Below, in pieces: positions 1-12,476 of a stretch of DNA of 64,000 bases. How positions within the stretch are numbered: position 1 is the first letter of the stretch; the number at the start of each line of letters is the position of its first letter. The notes beneath the pieces were generated by a model that had not been told where the DNA came from, made no database searches, and was given only the letters and a program-made list of their open reading frames with translations. Source of the stretch: Silurus meridionalis (taxonomy: Eukaryota; Chordata; Actinopteri; Siluriformes; Siluridae); the NCBI RefSeq assembly GCF_014805685.1, contig NC_060901.1:23257905-23321904 (forward strand), given 5' to 3'. The position numbers and the translations under genes are program-made.

Positions 1-965
1 TACTGTAACGTAACCTCTTAAAACATCACTTTGTAACCTTTAAAAGTTGATAATTAGCTTCTTTTTCTTCTTCTTCCTCTTATTATTATTATCATCAAGA
101 GATGAAGCCCAAGTTCCTTTTTCGAGGTGAGAAAGAACATTTGTTCTTTCTTTTTGTACCATTTCTTTTCATGTGCTACTTCTTTTCCTTTTACTTTCAC
201 ATGTGATACTTTCCTTTCACTTAGCGCTATCTGATGATAGGGCAGTGTTTACAACAAGGTCACGTCCAAATGCAAATCGATTTTAGACAGCGAGAATATT
301 CTAACACCTTCAACTGTGGAAATATCTCTCTGTGCTTAATTGCTTATTAGCATGTTATTAGCATAATGAAAAAAAATGCTATAGACCATAAAACATGGAA
401 GCAGTCTCCTAAAGCAGATTAGGTCTGTCTCAGGTTAGTCAAAAGTAAATAAGATTTATAGGGTAAACCCAGCTCACATTTATGCTAGTCAACAGCCCAC
501 ATGGCTAATCTTTCATTTTACAGCTCCACAAATTATTCTCATGAACAGCGTTCTGTCAGCTAAATCTATTTTCGCCATCGTTATACCTTTATGGTTAGTT
601 GACAGTAAATAAAAGGTCTTTGGGCAGCCAAATTATAGCATGTTCTGCTGTAAACTGTTCTGCTGTAAACTGTTGTAGCAGCCTGGAGGTATTTGCAGTT
701 GTTATGCTAGGTTGCTCGTTTCAGATCTGAGCTAGTTGGATATTATATTGAACAAACCGACAGGTCATGGGATAAACCAAAGCGACAAACACACGCTAAA
801 TTCAAAGCAGTTTATTAAAAAAGATTAAATGAAAATGTGGTTAATGCATGAAAAACAGCAATGGAAGTAATAATTCAACAGTCTTTATATATCAATATAT
901 CTGTATTTGTTTGTTACAAAACACAAGAAAACGCAAGACTTTAACCACAATGGAGTTTTTTTTTT
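1..965. other. Intergenic, nothing recognised
   Basis: AT-rich DNA with short direct repeats (for example a doubled 'tgttctgctgtaaac' near 640-670) but no coding exon, RNA gene or identifiable transposon. It ends where the CCAT/CTTC simple repeats begin. Confidence 0.5.
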
Positions 966-1300
966 CTTCCACCCATCCAACCATTCTTTCATTTATTAAA
1001 TTCATGCATTAATTCCACCCATCATTTCCCCATCCATGCATCCATAATGCATCATTCCTTCTATCTATCCATCAATCTATCCCTACATCTATTAAATCCT
1101 TCTATTCATCTTTCCTTTGGTCTATCCATCCATAATGCTTTTTTCCATCTATCCTTCCAACCATCTATCCATCCATTCATCCATCAACCAGGCTGTCCAT
1201 CCTTCTTTCCTTCTATTCATTAAATACATCTATTCACTCTTTCTAACCTCCATCCATCTATCCATCCACTCAGCCATCCTTCTTTTCATCCATTAAATAC

Positions 1301-1394
<94 letters not shown>

Positions 1395-1642
1395 TCTTTC
1401 TTTTTCCATGCACCCATCTACGCATCCTTCCTTTCTTCCATCCATCCGTTAAATCCATCCATCCATTCAATTCATCCATCCACCCACCCATCCTTCCTTC
1501 CTTCCTTCCTTCCTTCCTTTCTTCCTTCTCTCTTATTATACTCCATCCATTATATCCAACAGTCAATCTTTCCATCTTTCCATTCACCAATTTATCGATC
1601 CATCCATCCATCCATCCATCCATCCATCCATCCATCCTTCCT
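966..1642. repeat. Composite CCAT/CTTC/CTAT simple-repeat block
   Basis: About 680 bp of plus-strand pyrimidine-rich tetranucleotide DNA, mostly degenerate CCAT units with TTCC runs near 1495-1520, a pure CTAT tract inside it and a clean CCAT run near 1597-1637. Short open frames across it encode only Tyr-Leu-Ser-Ile or Trp-Met-Asp-Gly repeats and are not genes. Confidence 0.9.
1301..1394 (+). repeat. (CTAT)n microsatellite
   Basis: A near-perfect run of about 23 CTAT units. It is the reverse complement in type of the TAGA run at 1643-1730. Confidence 0.97.
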
Positions 1643-1728
<86 letters not shown>

Positions 1729-1730
1729 TA
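1643..1730 (+). repeat. (TAGA)n microsatellite
   Basis: About 22 TAGA units, directly after a CCAT run. It is inverted relative to the CTAT tract 248 bp to its left. Confidence 0.97.
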
Positions 1731-3090
1731 GAATAAACTATTATATACATAATAATTGTCCAGAATAATATAGAATGTACAGTGTGGAACAGAACTGTAC
1801 TGTATGTTAAACATGAAGAAAGCTTGCAATGCAGTTTTCCACAGGTCACCCTGCAGCATGTGGAACTTCAAGCCTGGTGCTACAGTACCTCCTGCCTCTG
1901 TAACCGAGGGAGAAATTGAGAACATGGATGATTCATCTTGCTTCTCCTTTGATGCATTTTCCTTTGTGTACAACCCGTCAGCCTAGTCAGCTTAGGCATT
2001 TATCTCTATCAAACTCTCAGCAGTGGCAATTCCATGCAATCAGATAGCTCTCGGACGATATTTTAAAGGCCCTTAACTTTATCTTACTTCACGCCTGGCT
2101 GGCCTATTCGCAACAGCCTCGTACTCTATGGAAATGAATCCTTTACCCTAAAGGATATGATCAAGATAAAATTCCTCGAAATCCCAGCAATTTGTTCTTC
2201 AATCCGAGCGAGATAACAGCGCTTGCACCGAAGACTGGAAGGCTTTGGAACGAAAAGCTAAACGAACGAGCCAAAGGATGCTTGTGAAGGTGATTTTGAA
2301 AAGAGTGAGGTTCTTTTGTTTTGTTTTGTTTTTCAGCACCGTGATAAGGGTACATCTGTCTAGAAAAGTTCCTTAAACAGCCAGCAAAGAAATTATGCCT
2401 CTTGTTATCCTTCTTTCTCATTTCTTCCTTGGTGCATTTACATTCAAAGAGGATGGACGGAGCTACAACTGAAGCTTTAAAAGGCTTTAAAGGAGACTTT
2501 ATTTTACTACAAATAAACTCCAGGTGAATATTAATATCTATTGTCATGAGTCACTATTAACCGCAACTTAATCGCCCCCTTTTCCCTTCTTCTAAATTAA
2601 CCTTAAATGAATGCATTTTCAAGTTTTTAATACTCTAATCAACGTGTATGTTTAATATTAATAAAAACAAACTCAACAAAGAGCATTGAGACAAAATATT
2701 CTTGTCAGAGTTTTAAAGCAACAATGGTGTTTGATGTAAATAATCAGGACACCAAACAGAACTTTTGCTATGTTTCCACACGGACGGTTTTAATTGCCGG
2801 ATGTGTGCATCATGGCGGATTTTGGTGCTCGATTTGAGACCATCAAATCAGTGAAACAAAATATATATGTAGCACAATTACTGTTTGCTAGATTTACTGA
2901 TCATCACTAGACAGTTTTTCAGCTTTTTTGTATGCAAATGAAATTAAAACGTATAAATATATTGCATAATTTATAAAGTGTAGTTTTGAGATTATTTTCT
3001 ACGATATACAAAGGCTGTCATAATTTTAACAATCATCAACGAATTCCTCTACATCTTCCTGATTACGGATAGGAAGTAAACATTTTATAA
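1731..3090. other. Intergenic, nothing recognised
   Basis: Unique-looking sequence with no convincing exon. Short open frames (for example 1804-1986 and 2161-2547) show no domain or family resemblance that I recognise. Confidence 0.45.
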
Positions 3091-3094
3091 ATGA

Positions 3095-3485
3095 ACAAAA
3101 GTATTGGCACTCGTGACTTTTTTCAGCCATATGCGTTAGCAAACTGTTAGCACAAATTTGGAGACAGGTAATTGAATATGTTGTCTTTGGATGCGGTGGC
3201 ATGAAATATTCCATTCACCTGAACTAGGAGACTGAAACTTGTTCCAGCAAAATTTTACTGCAATAGAATTCCGACCTCGACCCTATTGAACACTTTTGGG
3301 GAGAATTGGAATGGTATCCCGGGCCCCCTCACTTACTGTACATCAATACCTGGCATAGCTAAATGAGCACAAAATCTCCAAAAAAACTATCTTCCCAGAA
3401 GAATGGAGATTATTACAACAGCAAATATGAAATTACAAAATTGCAAATAACACCCTTATGATCAGGCGTCTACAAAATGTTGTTT
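3095..3485 (+). mobile_element. Tc1-derived nonautonomous element, decayed
   Basis: It begins with a degraded 'aaaagtattgg' terminal motif. It carries the Tc1 transposase C-terminal text (a Pro-Ile-Glu-His-like stretch near 3280, 'cttcccagaaga' near 3393) and ends in a 'caggcgtctac' terminus. It has frame-breaking changes throughout, so it is a dead deletion derivative. Confidence 0.75.
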
Positions 3486-4690
3486 CTAAAAGTTCCTTGT
3501 AATATCTCTGGTAGGTCTTAAATCCTAGCAAAGAAATGAGACCTGTTATTGTTCACACATTTGTTCCAGAGTGCATTTAAATCTTCTTGTCAAGGTCAGG
3601 CCCTGTTGTTCCCCACCTCTACTAAATAGAGACAGATCAAAAGCTATTATCCTAAACGCCCCTGAATGGGAGTGTAGTTGGTATGCGAAGAGCGATGGAT
3701 GTGGAACACCATCCATTATCCCACCTCCTTCCATTGTGGCTTCTCTTTATGCTATTTAATTACTGTGCCTCTTTTCTTTAATAGACCTTATCCAAAAGAT
3801 TCTATCTTCTGAGTTTGGTTTACTAGAGAGAGTGATAGCCATCAATCCATACATTTTCAATAAAGTTTATCCCACACACGATCATGAAGGTGAGTAGATA
3901 CGAGGTGCCAATACATCATAGGGCACAATCGTACACACACTCGCAAAGTACAGATGATTTGAAAATGTACATGTATTTGAAGAAACCAGAGTGCATGGAA
4001 GAAAAACCCCTGAAGAATGGAAAGAACGTGGAAACTCGGTGGAGAACTTCTAAACTATGAAGGTGTAATAGTTTGGGATTTTCATAGAAGTTGGATCTGG
4101 TTTTCAGAGTAACAATGTTAGGATTTGAGGGCGATCAGATAGGACTCAGCCTTAACATTTTTCTGAGATAAAGACTAAAAAAGGTGATTGAAGCAGCTGC
4201 AAAATATGTTCTACAATATGTTCTGAATGGATCTGGTGGTAATGTGTGTGTGGAGAAAGTGTGTGTCTTTAGACTGAGCGAGGAAATCCTTGAAGCATGG
4301 GAAGAACATGCACACTATGCTCAGTACAGTACAAACCTCATAGGTGCTAAGTTCTGAATGGAAGAAAAAAAATTTGGTTAAAGCCATGCTAGATAAACTA
4401 GATAATTTGGCAAAATGGATCTTTCTGGAGATGTTTGGGTGTTGTCTTGAGGTTGATCAGGCTTTTTTTGTTGTTGTTGTACCTAATTCATGCTTCACAC
4501 TTACAAAATATCAATTGTTTTCCTCAAGCTAAACATCTGGACTGTAGCAGAAAGACAGCAGGTTCTGGAAAAGTATTGTATTTTCACATGAACCTGAATT
4601 CATCAACTCTGATGGATGTGATTATTTGTATGGAGGAAGTCAGGACAATAATTTGAACCAAACTACACTAAGGATACTATAAAGCACAGC
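3486..4690. other. Intergenic, nothing recognised
   Basis: No coding, RNA or repeat signal that I can name. Short open frames at 3546-3759 and 4344-4656 lack any recognisable domain. Confidence 0.4.
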
Positions 4691-4694
4691 GCAG

Positions 4695-4860
4695 GTTTTT
4701 CATCATACAGCACCCCTGGAGCAAACAGGGTTAAGAGCCTTGCTCAAGGGTCCAACAGTGGCAATTAGGTAAGGCTTGGCCTTGAACACTGAGATGGCAT
4801 AAGGAAGAAACCTTATGAGGAACCCATTCTCATCTGCCTGACAATGTTAATTCATTACAG
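4695..4860. repeat. SINE-1 tail piece plus family-X fragment
   Basis: 'gggttaagagccttgctcaagggtccaac' near 4729-4757 is the reverse complement of the SINE-1 body seen at 7398-7565. It is followed at about 4800-4845 by 'aagaaacctta..gaggaacccat', the core of the dispersed family-X repeat seen in full at 43070-43460. Confidence 0.65.
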
Positions 4861-6779
4861 TCCCATCATTGTTGAGGTTTTCTGTTCAGGGATATAGGCA
4901 TTATGCTGCTGATGTGGATCCATCACCATCCTCAGCTGCACAGATTGTCCACTAATGAAGTGAAATGTTTCTTTCGAATAAAAACCAATAATCATGTTTT
5001 CGTAAAGCGGTGAAATTCATCCATTTGGAAGTGTGGCGTAAATGTCCAAACTCTTTTACGGAACCTTTGTACCCACTACATAGCTAGTCGGGCTTGACGA
5101 GATCAGCCCTCTCTGTGCTTTCAGCGTTCCCGCTAAAATGTGTGAAGGAGACGCCGTCCTGTTCCCAGCATGCGACAAAAGAGGGTTGAGAGTTGAAGTG
5201 GAGCCTGGGGTGTGTGCAGCTGTGTGATGCCAGCTTGCGGAGGCGGCCAGTGCCAATTCCTCTCCATCACGCAGCTAAAGAGCAGGACGAGCTTGTCATT
5301 TTCCTTATGACTACTGGTCACGAAGCGTTTAAAGTGGATCTCATGGGGGGCGGGGGGCAGTTTGAACGCTATTCAGCCTGACTGTGACGGTATTTACTCT
5401 TTTTAAAAAAATATACTCCAAACAGGCACCAAAGCGTGACAGCGATTTAAGACTGGTGGCACAGACAGCTGCAGTTCCACAGGGGATTTATTTAACTAGG
5501 AGCTGAATTTATGCCCATAAGTGTTAAATCAACAATAAGTTTTCAGTGCTGGACTTTCGACTGAGTTTTATGAAGTGAGTGCAACAAAATTACGCTGGAA
5601 TTTGACATTATTATGTTCATATAAGTTGGTATCAAAAAGTTCAAACCAGAAGGTACTTGATTTATCTACGTTGACACCCTGTCACCTTCACAATAAAAAA
5701 AGCAAAAGAAACATGCAAGTATCTTTCTAAAACCATAAAACATGAGGTGTCTCTAACTTTTGACAGGCACTGTTACTTGTTATATTGACTTTGAACTAGT
5801 TTTTATGCAAATAAATTAAGAATTAAAACCGGATTCAGTGGCTTTGAACAACTAACCTAAAAAAGAAAGTCAACTAATTACCAAAAAAAAGCCAACACCG
5901 AACACATGACTGTAATCAAGACCACTTTTGCTAATAGAATCCAAACCCAGAATGAGCTGAGATTCAATCCAGACAGAACCTTTTGGTGTTTCCGTGAGGT
6001 CCTAAAAAGAAAAAAAACAAAAACAAAAAAAAAGTAAAAAATTTTAATATTTTTAAATTTTAGGCCTTAAAAAAATTCGCTGTAGGTCTCTAATCATTTT
6101 AAACAGGTCTTAATTTTCCTATATCCATGTAACACTACCTCAATGCTCATTAAAATGCTCCTTAGTTTCCATGGTTGTTGTGGTTCTTTCTCTCGCTAGT
6201 CCAAATATAATTCACTGTATTATGACTGCAAATGATCCCAACCTGGCAACAGCCAATCAGATTGCTGTCATTGGCGCGAATTTCTCTCGGATTGTACCAA
6301 AGACAATTTTTCTGTGGAAAAGTGCAAGTTTAGCAAGTTTAGCAAGTTTAGCAGTACCTGGCTTGAAAAAAAATGAATTTAGGGCATGGTTAACAATGTA
6401 TCTGTGTTTTTGATGTAGGTCTTAAGTTTCCATTTTAATGGTCTTAAAAAGGTTTTAAAAAAGAAACAAAAATCAAGTTTTTACCAATTTTTTGCTAAAA
6501 CCACACAGTTAGCGAGATCAACGTCTAAGTACAAAGACAGGTCTGACTGAATATAGAAATTATATGTCTACGACAATAAATTGTAGACGGGAATTAAGGG
6601 CTACAGAAACACTAAACACACCAATTTGAAGTGCTGGAACTCTATATGTGCTACACACACACTAGTCAAGAAAATATGAATGATGCAATATGTATATTAA
6701 AAGAGACTAAGGTGCAAGAAAGTACAGATGAGTGTATCATACTGTAGATCACATCATCAGTAACAACACTGTGAAAGAG

Positions 6780-6780
<1 letters not shown>
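4861..6780. other. Intergenic, mostly unassigned
   Basis: No exon is supported. Around 5600-5780 the text ('gttgacaccctgtcaccttcac', 'tctaacttttgacaggcactg') looks like the end of a DNA transposon, but I cannot name the family. A short triplication of 'gcaagttta' sits near 6322-6350. Confidence 0.4.

Positions 6781-6781
<1 letters not shown>

Positions 6782-6850
<69 letters not shown>
6782..6850 (+). repeat. (AC)n microsatellite
   Basis: About 34 uninterrupted CA dinucleotides. Confidence 0.98.
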
Positions 6851-6851
<1 letters not shown>

Positions 6852-7397
6852 AGAGAGACTGTTATTCAGAATATTTTGGACAAGGTTCATTTGCTTTCAT
6901 TAATCATCTTTCTTATCTGAGACAAGGATTTAATTAGCTTATTTCTTTTATCCAGATCAACAATTTTCAAACCCGGTGGTCTCTGATTTCATTACAAAAT
7001 TCTCTGAAATATGTAATCAGGTCGCATGCCTTATAGCTCAAGAGCTGTTTACATCCCTGGGAAGTACATAGAGGTCCAAAACATTGAGTTTCATAGGAAT
7101 TGTGGAATATTTCCTTATAAAGTTTCTGATTGTAGATTCTTCCGAACGCTGTTTTGTATTACATTCAAGCTCGTATTGATTATTGAGGATCCAAGGACAT
7201 TTTAGAATGCATGTGATAGTTAAAAATATGATATAGCTAACACGTTAGCGAGCAACCAGCATTGTTGCGCCAATACTGAGCAACAACTGCTCAGTTGTAT
7301 AAATGAAAAAAACCAAAAATAATTTCTTGATGTCTGCCAAATGCCATACATTTCAATGTAAAATCTACTGAACAAAGTCTGTTTAGTTACAGAAAGT

Positions 7398-7570
7398 TGG
7401 AGGTGATAGCTCAGTGGTTAAGGCTCTTGGTTACACATCCGTAGGTTGGGAGTTCAAGCCCCAATATTGCCAAGCTACCACTCTTGGGCCCTTGATCAAT
7501 GCCCTTACCCCATGTGCTTTACTATCTACTACAGGCACTGTATCTTGCCTGTCCCCAGCTTTCTAACACC
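7398..7570 (+). mobile_element. tRNA-derived SINE (SINE-1), partial
   Basis: An A-box-like 'tagctcagtggtta' is followed by the B-box-like 'ggagttcaagccc', then the body 'ctcttgggcccttgatcaa..' and a truncated tail. A/B boxes with this spacing are the internal Pol III promoter of tRNA-derived SINEs. Related copies lie at 16299-16795, 35769-35975 and 51157-51405. Confidence 0.8.
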
Positions 7571-7631
7571 AGAAGAAAAAAAGCCCCTTTTAACCATCAC
7601 TGAATTTATCCCTTCTTTCTTCTCTACCTGA

Positions 7632-8216
7632 AAATTCCAGGAATTTTCAAAACTGGAAACTTTCCATGGGAATTAATTGGAATCTAATGGAGTTAAAAAT
7701 GGGAATTTACAAAATTGCAAGTGAGCCTACAACAGGAAACTTAAATGTTACTTACATTTCTATCCTGCACATTCATCGTCGCAGTTATTGAGGCCACGCC
7801 CCCTACAGGCACTGTGCATTCTTCCATAACATATCACACATCATTTCTTGAATATACTGCCCTCCAAAAAATGTCCATCTCAGCGAGTTTTCACACAAAT
7901 GACAAAAATATTACATTCATTTACTTTCAAAACTTTCTTGTGTAAGATACTGTGCAACAAAATTATACTAACAATAAAATCAAAGCCAAAAATGATATAT
8001 TTTTTAAAATCTGTATTTGTTTGCATGCATGGCAGCTTATGACCAAACGAAATGTTTATATTTATGTTTGTATGTGATACAGTTTATATGAATTTTGCCA
8101 AATTTCGAGTGACCAAATTTCTGGTAAGTTTCCAACTTGGAATATTTCCAAAATTCCCCAGAAGACGTTCCCACGGGAAGTTCCGAGGGTATTTCGAGGG
8201 AATTTTAGACCCCTCT
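7632..8216. mobile_element. Inverted-end repeat rich in GGAATTTTCC motifs
   Basis: The left end (7632-7745) and right end (8105-8216) contain mutually inverted runs such as 'ggaattttcaaaactggaaactttcc' and 'ttccaacttggaatatttcc'. This suggests an old foldback or TIR element. No transposase is visible between the ends and the family is not identified. Confidence 0.45.
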
Positions 8217-8628
8217 GCAACCCTTATGCAGCTGTGCGTACGTCCTTTGAATCTTCAGGGCAATTTGAAATAGTTTTGTTTTTATAACTATAGAGAAACA
8301 ATTATGAATTATTTGAAATCAAAGATTAATGGAACCAAACTTTTTTAAATCGCAATATATTAAATTGTTCATTGTGGGTTTTTTCACAAGAACGCATATA
8401 GAATAGACATTTCTGTAGACTGAATGGACTCCTAATTCATTTTTGCTAAACAGCTGAACGGTTAGGAAGTCAATTGCGGTAATCAGAAACAGTTGCATTG
8501 CTTTTACATTTCATTAATATGAGTATAACTGTTCTTTATGTCCAGGTTAGGAAGAGAATCATTCTTCCTAATAAGATAGCTTATGATTTTTCTAGCATGA
8601 GAAGAAAACCTTCCTTGAGGCAAACTTC

Positions 8629-8985
8629 ATGACTCCAGCTCTACATGGTTCCTCCTCAAACTGTTGGAGGCACACAATTGTACAGGATGTCTTCAGATGT
8701 GGAAGCATGACATTTTTTCTTCACACAATCTAGGAGACTCAAACCTGTTCCAGCATGCCCAGGCCTTCTCACATCACCTACATCAATACCTGAGTTTGCT
8801 AATGTTCTTGTGACTGAATAAGGACACATTTCAACCAAATTACAATCTAGTGGAACATCTTCCCAGAAGAGTGGAGGTTATTATACCAGCAAATGAGGAA
8901 TAAATGTGGAATGGGATGTTGGAAAAATACATCTGAATCCTCAGCCAGGTGTCCACAAACTTGTCTGGATAGTGTATATTAAAAT
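8629..8985 (+). mobile_element. Tc1-derived nonautonomous element
   Basis: Collinear with the other Tc1 derivatives in this window: 'ggaggcacacaattgtacag', 'gttccagcatg', 'tagtggaacatcttcccag', then the terminus 'ccaggtgtccacaaactt'. The central part of the transposase is deleted between 'cagcatgccc' and 'aggcct', so the element cannot encode a product. Confidence 0.85.
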
Positions 8986-8989
8986 CACA

Positions 8990-11265
8990 TTACAGTCCAG
9001 TTAGTATGTGTTATACTGATGATGGATTGTAATATGAGATGCTTTGTTTCATCTAGTCTTTATTGTTATACAGTACATGAAGAAATGACAGTGACAAGTT
9101 TTGAGACCAGCAATAAATATTGTATTTCTGTGCCTCAGCTATTCAGGATTTATTTGTAGTGATTGAATTCTGTGACTTTAGGAGAGAACGTATTAAACAA
9201 ATGGGCAGCAGGAAAACAATAATGGCAGGTAGCTGCAAATATTTGGAGCACTTTTCACCAGTTGATATGGTCTTAGGACAAAATTTGTAGTAGCAAAAAA
9301 GTTTTTGACATAATCCAAGATGGTGAAGATTGACCTCGTAGGGTTAGTTGAGTTCAAAAGTATGTCAAAAGTAATCAAAATCGGGCCCGATGGTGACACT
9401 AGAGCATTGTCAGTTTGCCTCCTTAAACCCTCCCCAATCAGTATGCCAAATGTCATCTTTTTACCAAACAGTATACATATATAGTAGAGACAGCATGGAA
9501 CAACAAAGGTAGAATAACTATACAAACCTTTGTTGCTTGACGCCTTAACAAAAAAAAAAACGAAAGCACAGCCGTCACCAGGGTGTCGATACAAAAGTAC
9601 AACTAAACCACAATGCCGTAAGCTGTTCACAAGAACAAAAAGAACCCATTGAGCTGTAGTACAAAACGTGTCTGTCTGAGTGTGACAAATATTTGACACC
9701 CCAACCCAAAAAGCCTGCTAGTTCCTCTAATATTGGAGCTTGGAAACATGACATATCAGAGATATGCGACATGATACAGTATATGTGTAGCAAAAAAAAA
9801 AATTATAAACTGCTTAAAAAAAAAATAGAGAGATTTATAGCAATGCAAAGAAGCTCAGAAGCAAAAAATAATGTAGGAATTTTTCTGTTTTTGTTGTTTT
9901 TGTTTTTCACAGAATTAACATCCCATCTCATTTGCACTTAGTGGAAACATCAAGACAATGACCTCGAACACACCTCTAGGTTATGGAAGGGCTATTTGTT
10001 TAAAGGAGATAGAGAGTGTTGAAGTGCTGCATCAGATGACCTGATGGTTTGAGATGGTTTGGGATGAGCGTGACCAGAGAGTGAAGGAAAAGCAGCCAAC
10101 AAGCACTCAATACCTCTGAGAACTTCTCAAGTTTGTTGGAAAATGGTTCCAGGTGGCCACGTCATGAGGCTGACTGAGAGAATGCGAGTGTGTGCAAAGC
10201 TGTCATTTTGTGTCATGTCAAGGTGAACAATTTGAAGAACATATTCTGGGTTTTAGTTTAGTGTGGAGTAGAGAGAGACACCTTAAGAACCCTGAAGACT
10301 TTCCTGTGGTGGAAAACAAGGTTAAGAAGAGATAACAATGGAGACTCCTTTCACAATTGCTAACAGGAACAGTAATGGGTTTGATGTTTCTTGTGTGTAT
10401 AAGGTGGTTTCCAGACAAGTTTTGTAACATACCAACAGATGGCAGCTACACGCAGAGTCACAGGGAGCACCGACCTTCACAATATGCATTCTAATGTATA
10501 GCAACAGATGATTCTTTGTCGGTCGCACTCGGCTTTGCGCCACACACACGTTTTATCTCACGTACAATACCCCATGTTTTTTTTTATTATAAACCATTGA
10601 ATTTATAGTTTTTATATTTTTTTATATAAAAAATGCATGATGTTAAACACAATAGCACTTCATTAATTCATGTTGCTCTACGTGTCGGCCCTGCATACCA
10701 ATATTTCAACTAAGTGAAATGCAATATCTAAATTTAACAAGACACATGCTCATTAAACCGGAATGAAAAGTACCTGCTCGGCTGGGGCTATTGACGTACG
10801 AGGCGTCCTGCTCCATGGTGAGTTTGGCATTGTGATGATTTCATTAGGCGTTATTGATTTATATTGCTGTTTTCTCGAGCGAAGAATACTAGGCTGCAGG
10901 TACAAAGATTGTAGCGAGAGACTTTGGGGAATAAATGGATAAAATAAATGGGCGAATAAATAAATAGAATCAATATGAATTTTTTTTCCGATTCATCGTA
11001 CAGCTATTCATCAGTAAGTTTCAATTCCCACCCTTCAACTGGCTCCTCCCTGTTACACAACAGCTAACACACATGTTTTCTCGGTGACATATCAAACCAG
11101 CCATCTATCTTTATATGTCTAATTGCTGCTCATTAGACACTTAGAGGAAAGATTATGTTGACAAATTATTGTTAGACTCCTGTATACAGAATCCTGTATA
11201 AGAACTGCTTAGACAGAACCCAACCATCTTAAACAAAAGTAAAAGATTCCAACCTTGACAGATAT
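8990..11265. other. Intergenic, no gene recognised
   Basis: It contains a 168-codon open frame on the minus strand (9193-9699) with no recognisable domain. There are A-rich tracts at 9550 and 9790-9825, and unique sequence near 10780-10930 that could be a conserved noncoding element. No RNA gene is seen. Confidence 0.4.
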
Positions 11266-11267
11266 AT

Positions 11268-11662
11268 AACGATCAGCCTTAACATTATGACCACCTGCCT
11301 AATATCGTGTTGCTGCTAAAACAGTCCTGATCTGTCGAGCATCAACAGCATTAACTTATTCAGGAGCTCGTTTGTTGGACCAGCCTTCGCTAACCACATG
11401 GATCAATGAGCCTCGGCTGCCCAGGACCCCACCAGGAACATCAGACAAGAGCAGTTTTGGAGACGCTCTGACCCAGTCGTCTAGACGTCACCGTTTGTCA
11501 AACTCCTCAAATCCTTACGCCCGCCCATTTTTCCTGCTTCTAACATCAACGCTGAGGACAAAATGTTCACTTGTGGCCTAATAAATTTACCCCCCCCCAA
11601 CAGGTGCCATGATGAAGTGTTATTTACTTCACTGCTCATATTGTTATAATGTCATAAAATCA
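11268..11662 (+). mobile_element. MITE-like repeat, 'cagccttaacattatgaccacc' end
   Basis: It starts with 'gatcagccttaacattatga' and contains 'ctgacccagtcgtctagac' and 'gcccatttttcctgcttctaac', ending near 'ataatgtcat'. Sister copies lie at 22035-22380 (same strand) and 57070-57505 (opposite strand). The family name is unknown to me; the inverted 'cataatgnnatg' ends suggest a DNA element. Confidence 0.7.
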
Positions 11663-11689
11663 TGCCTGGCCTGTATAATATGAATGATG

Positions 11690-12125
11690 TATTCATAACA
11701 GCTTGTACTATTGCTAGAGCTGCTGTCTTGGAAGATGATTCAACGACCAATTTGATTTTGTAATTCAACACAATAGTAATTGGACAGGTGGGACATCTTA
11801 ATATAGGTCTCACCATGTCTCTAATTTTAGCACTATTAATCGATAAACATGTGAACACAGCTGCCAAATGAAATTTCTGATTTGTTTTCATTGCAAATCT
11901 TCTATTGATGGGCCATGACAAGAATAGACAGAATTTACTATTGAGTTTCTTACAGGCGGAATCAGCGTCAGGTTTGTAATAGCTCTGCTGATCCAAAAGA
12001 CCAAAGAGCAGTTTATGCTTTTTTCCTGCAGCCCCCTCACACCTCACCATCTCTTTCTTGAAAACTTTGCCTGCCATTATAAAGTCAGAAGGCCACCCAA
12101 GGGCTGAAAGGTGAAGCAGCAATAT
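11690..12125. other. Unique block, candidate conserved noncoding element
   Basis: Non-repetitive, base-balanced sequence with several TAAT/ATTA homeodomain-type cores and no transposon text. A 156-codon minus-strand open frame overlaps it but has no recognisable domain. Regulatory function is a guess from texture alone. Confidence 0.25.
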
Positions 12126-12476
12126 TTTTAAAAGGATGCCACTTTAACACTCTGCTGGTAGTAAATGCTTGGTGAAAGGAAAAAAATGTAGCTGTTATTT
12201 CGTAGGCTTAGGTATCCTTGCTATGCTCTTGTGTTGGAATCAACGATCAGCTCAGTAGAGACGTTTATTGAGCGTACTGGGAGGACAGAAGACACAGACC
12301 AGACAGATGTTATGAGTCTCGCATTTAGTAGATCCGCTGGGTAAAATACGACTCCAGTAAAAGTAAAAGTGTCCCTTTAAACTTTCACTTGAGACAAAGT
12401 ACAAAAGTATTTGCCTTAAAATGTATTAAAGTATCCAAAGTACTATGATTTATTATGACTATAATGTTCCTATTAT

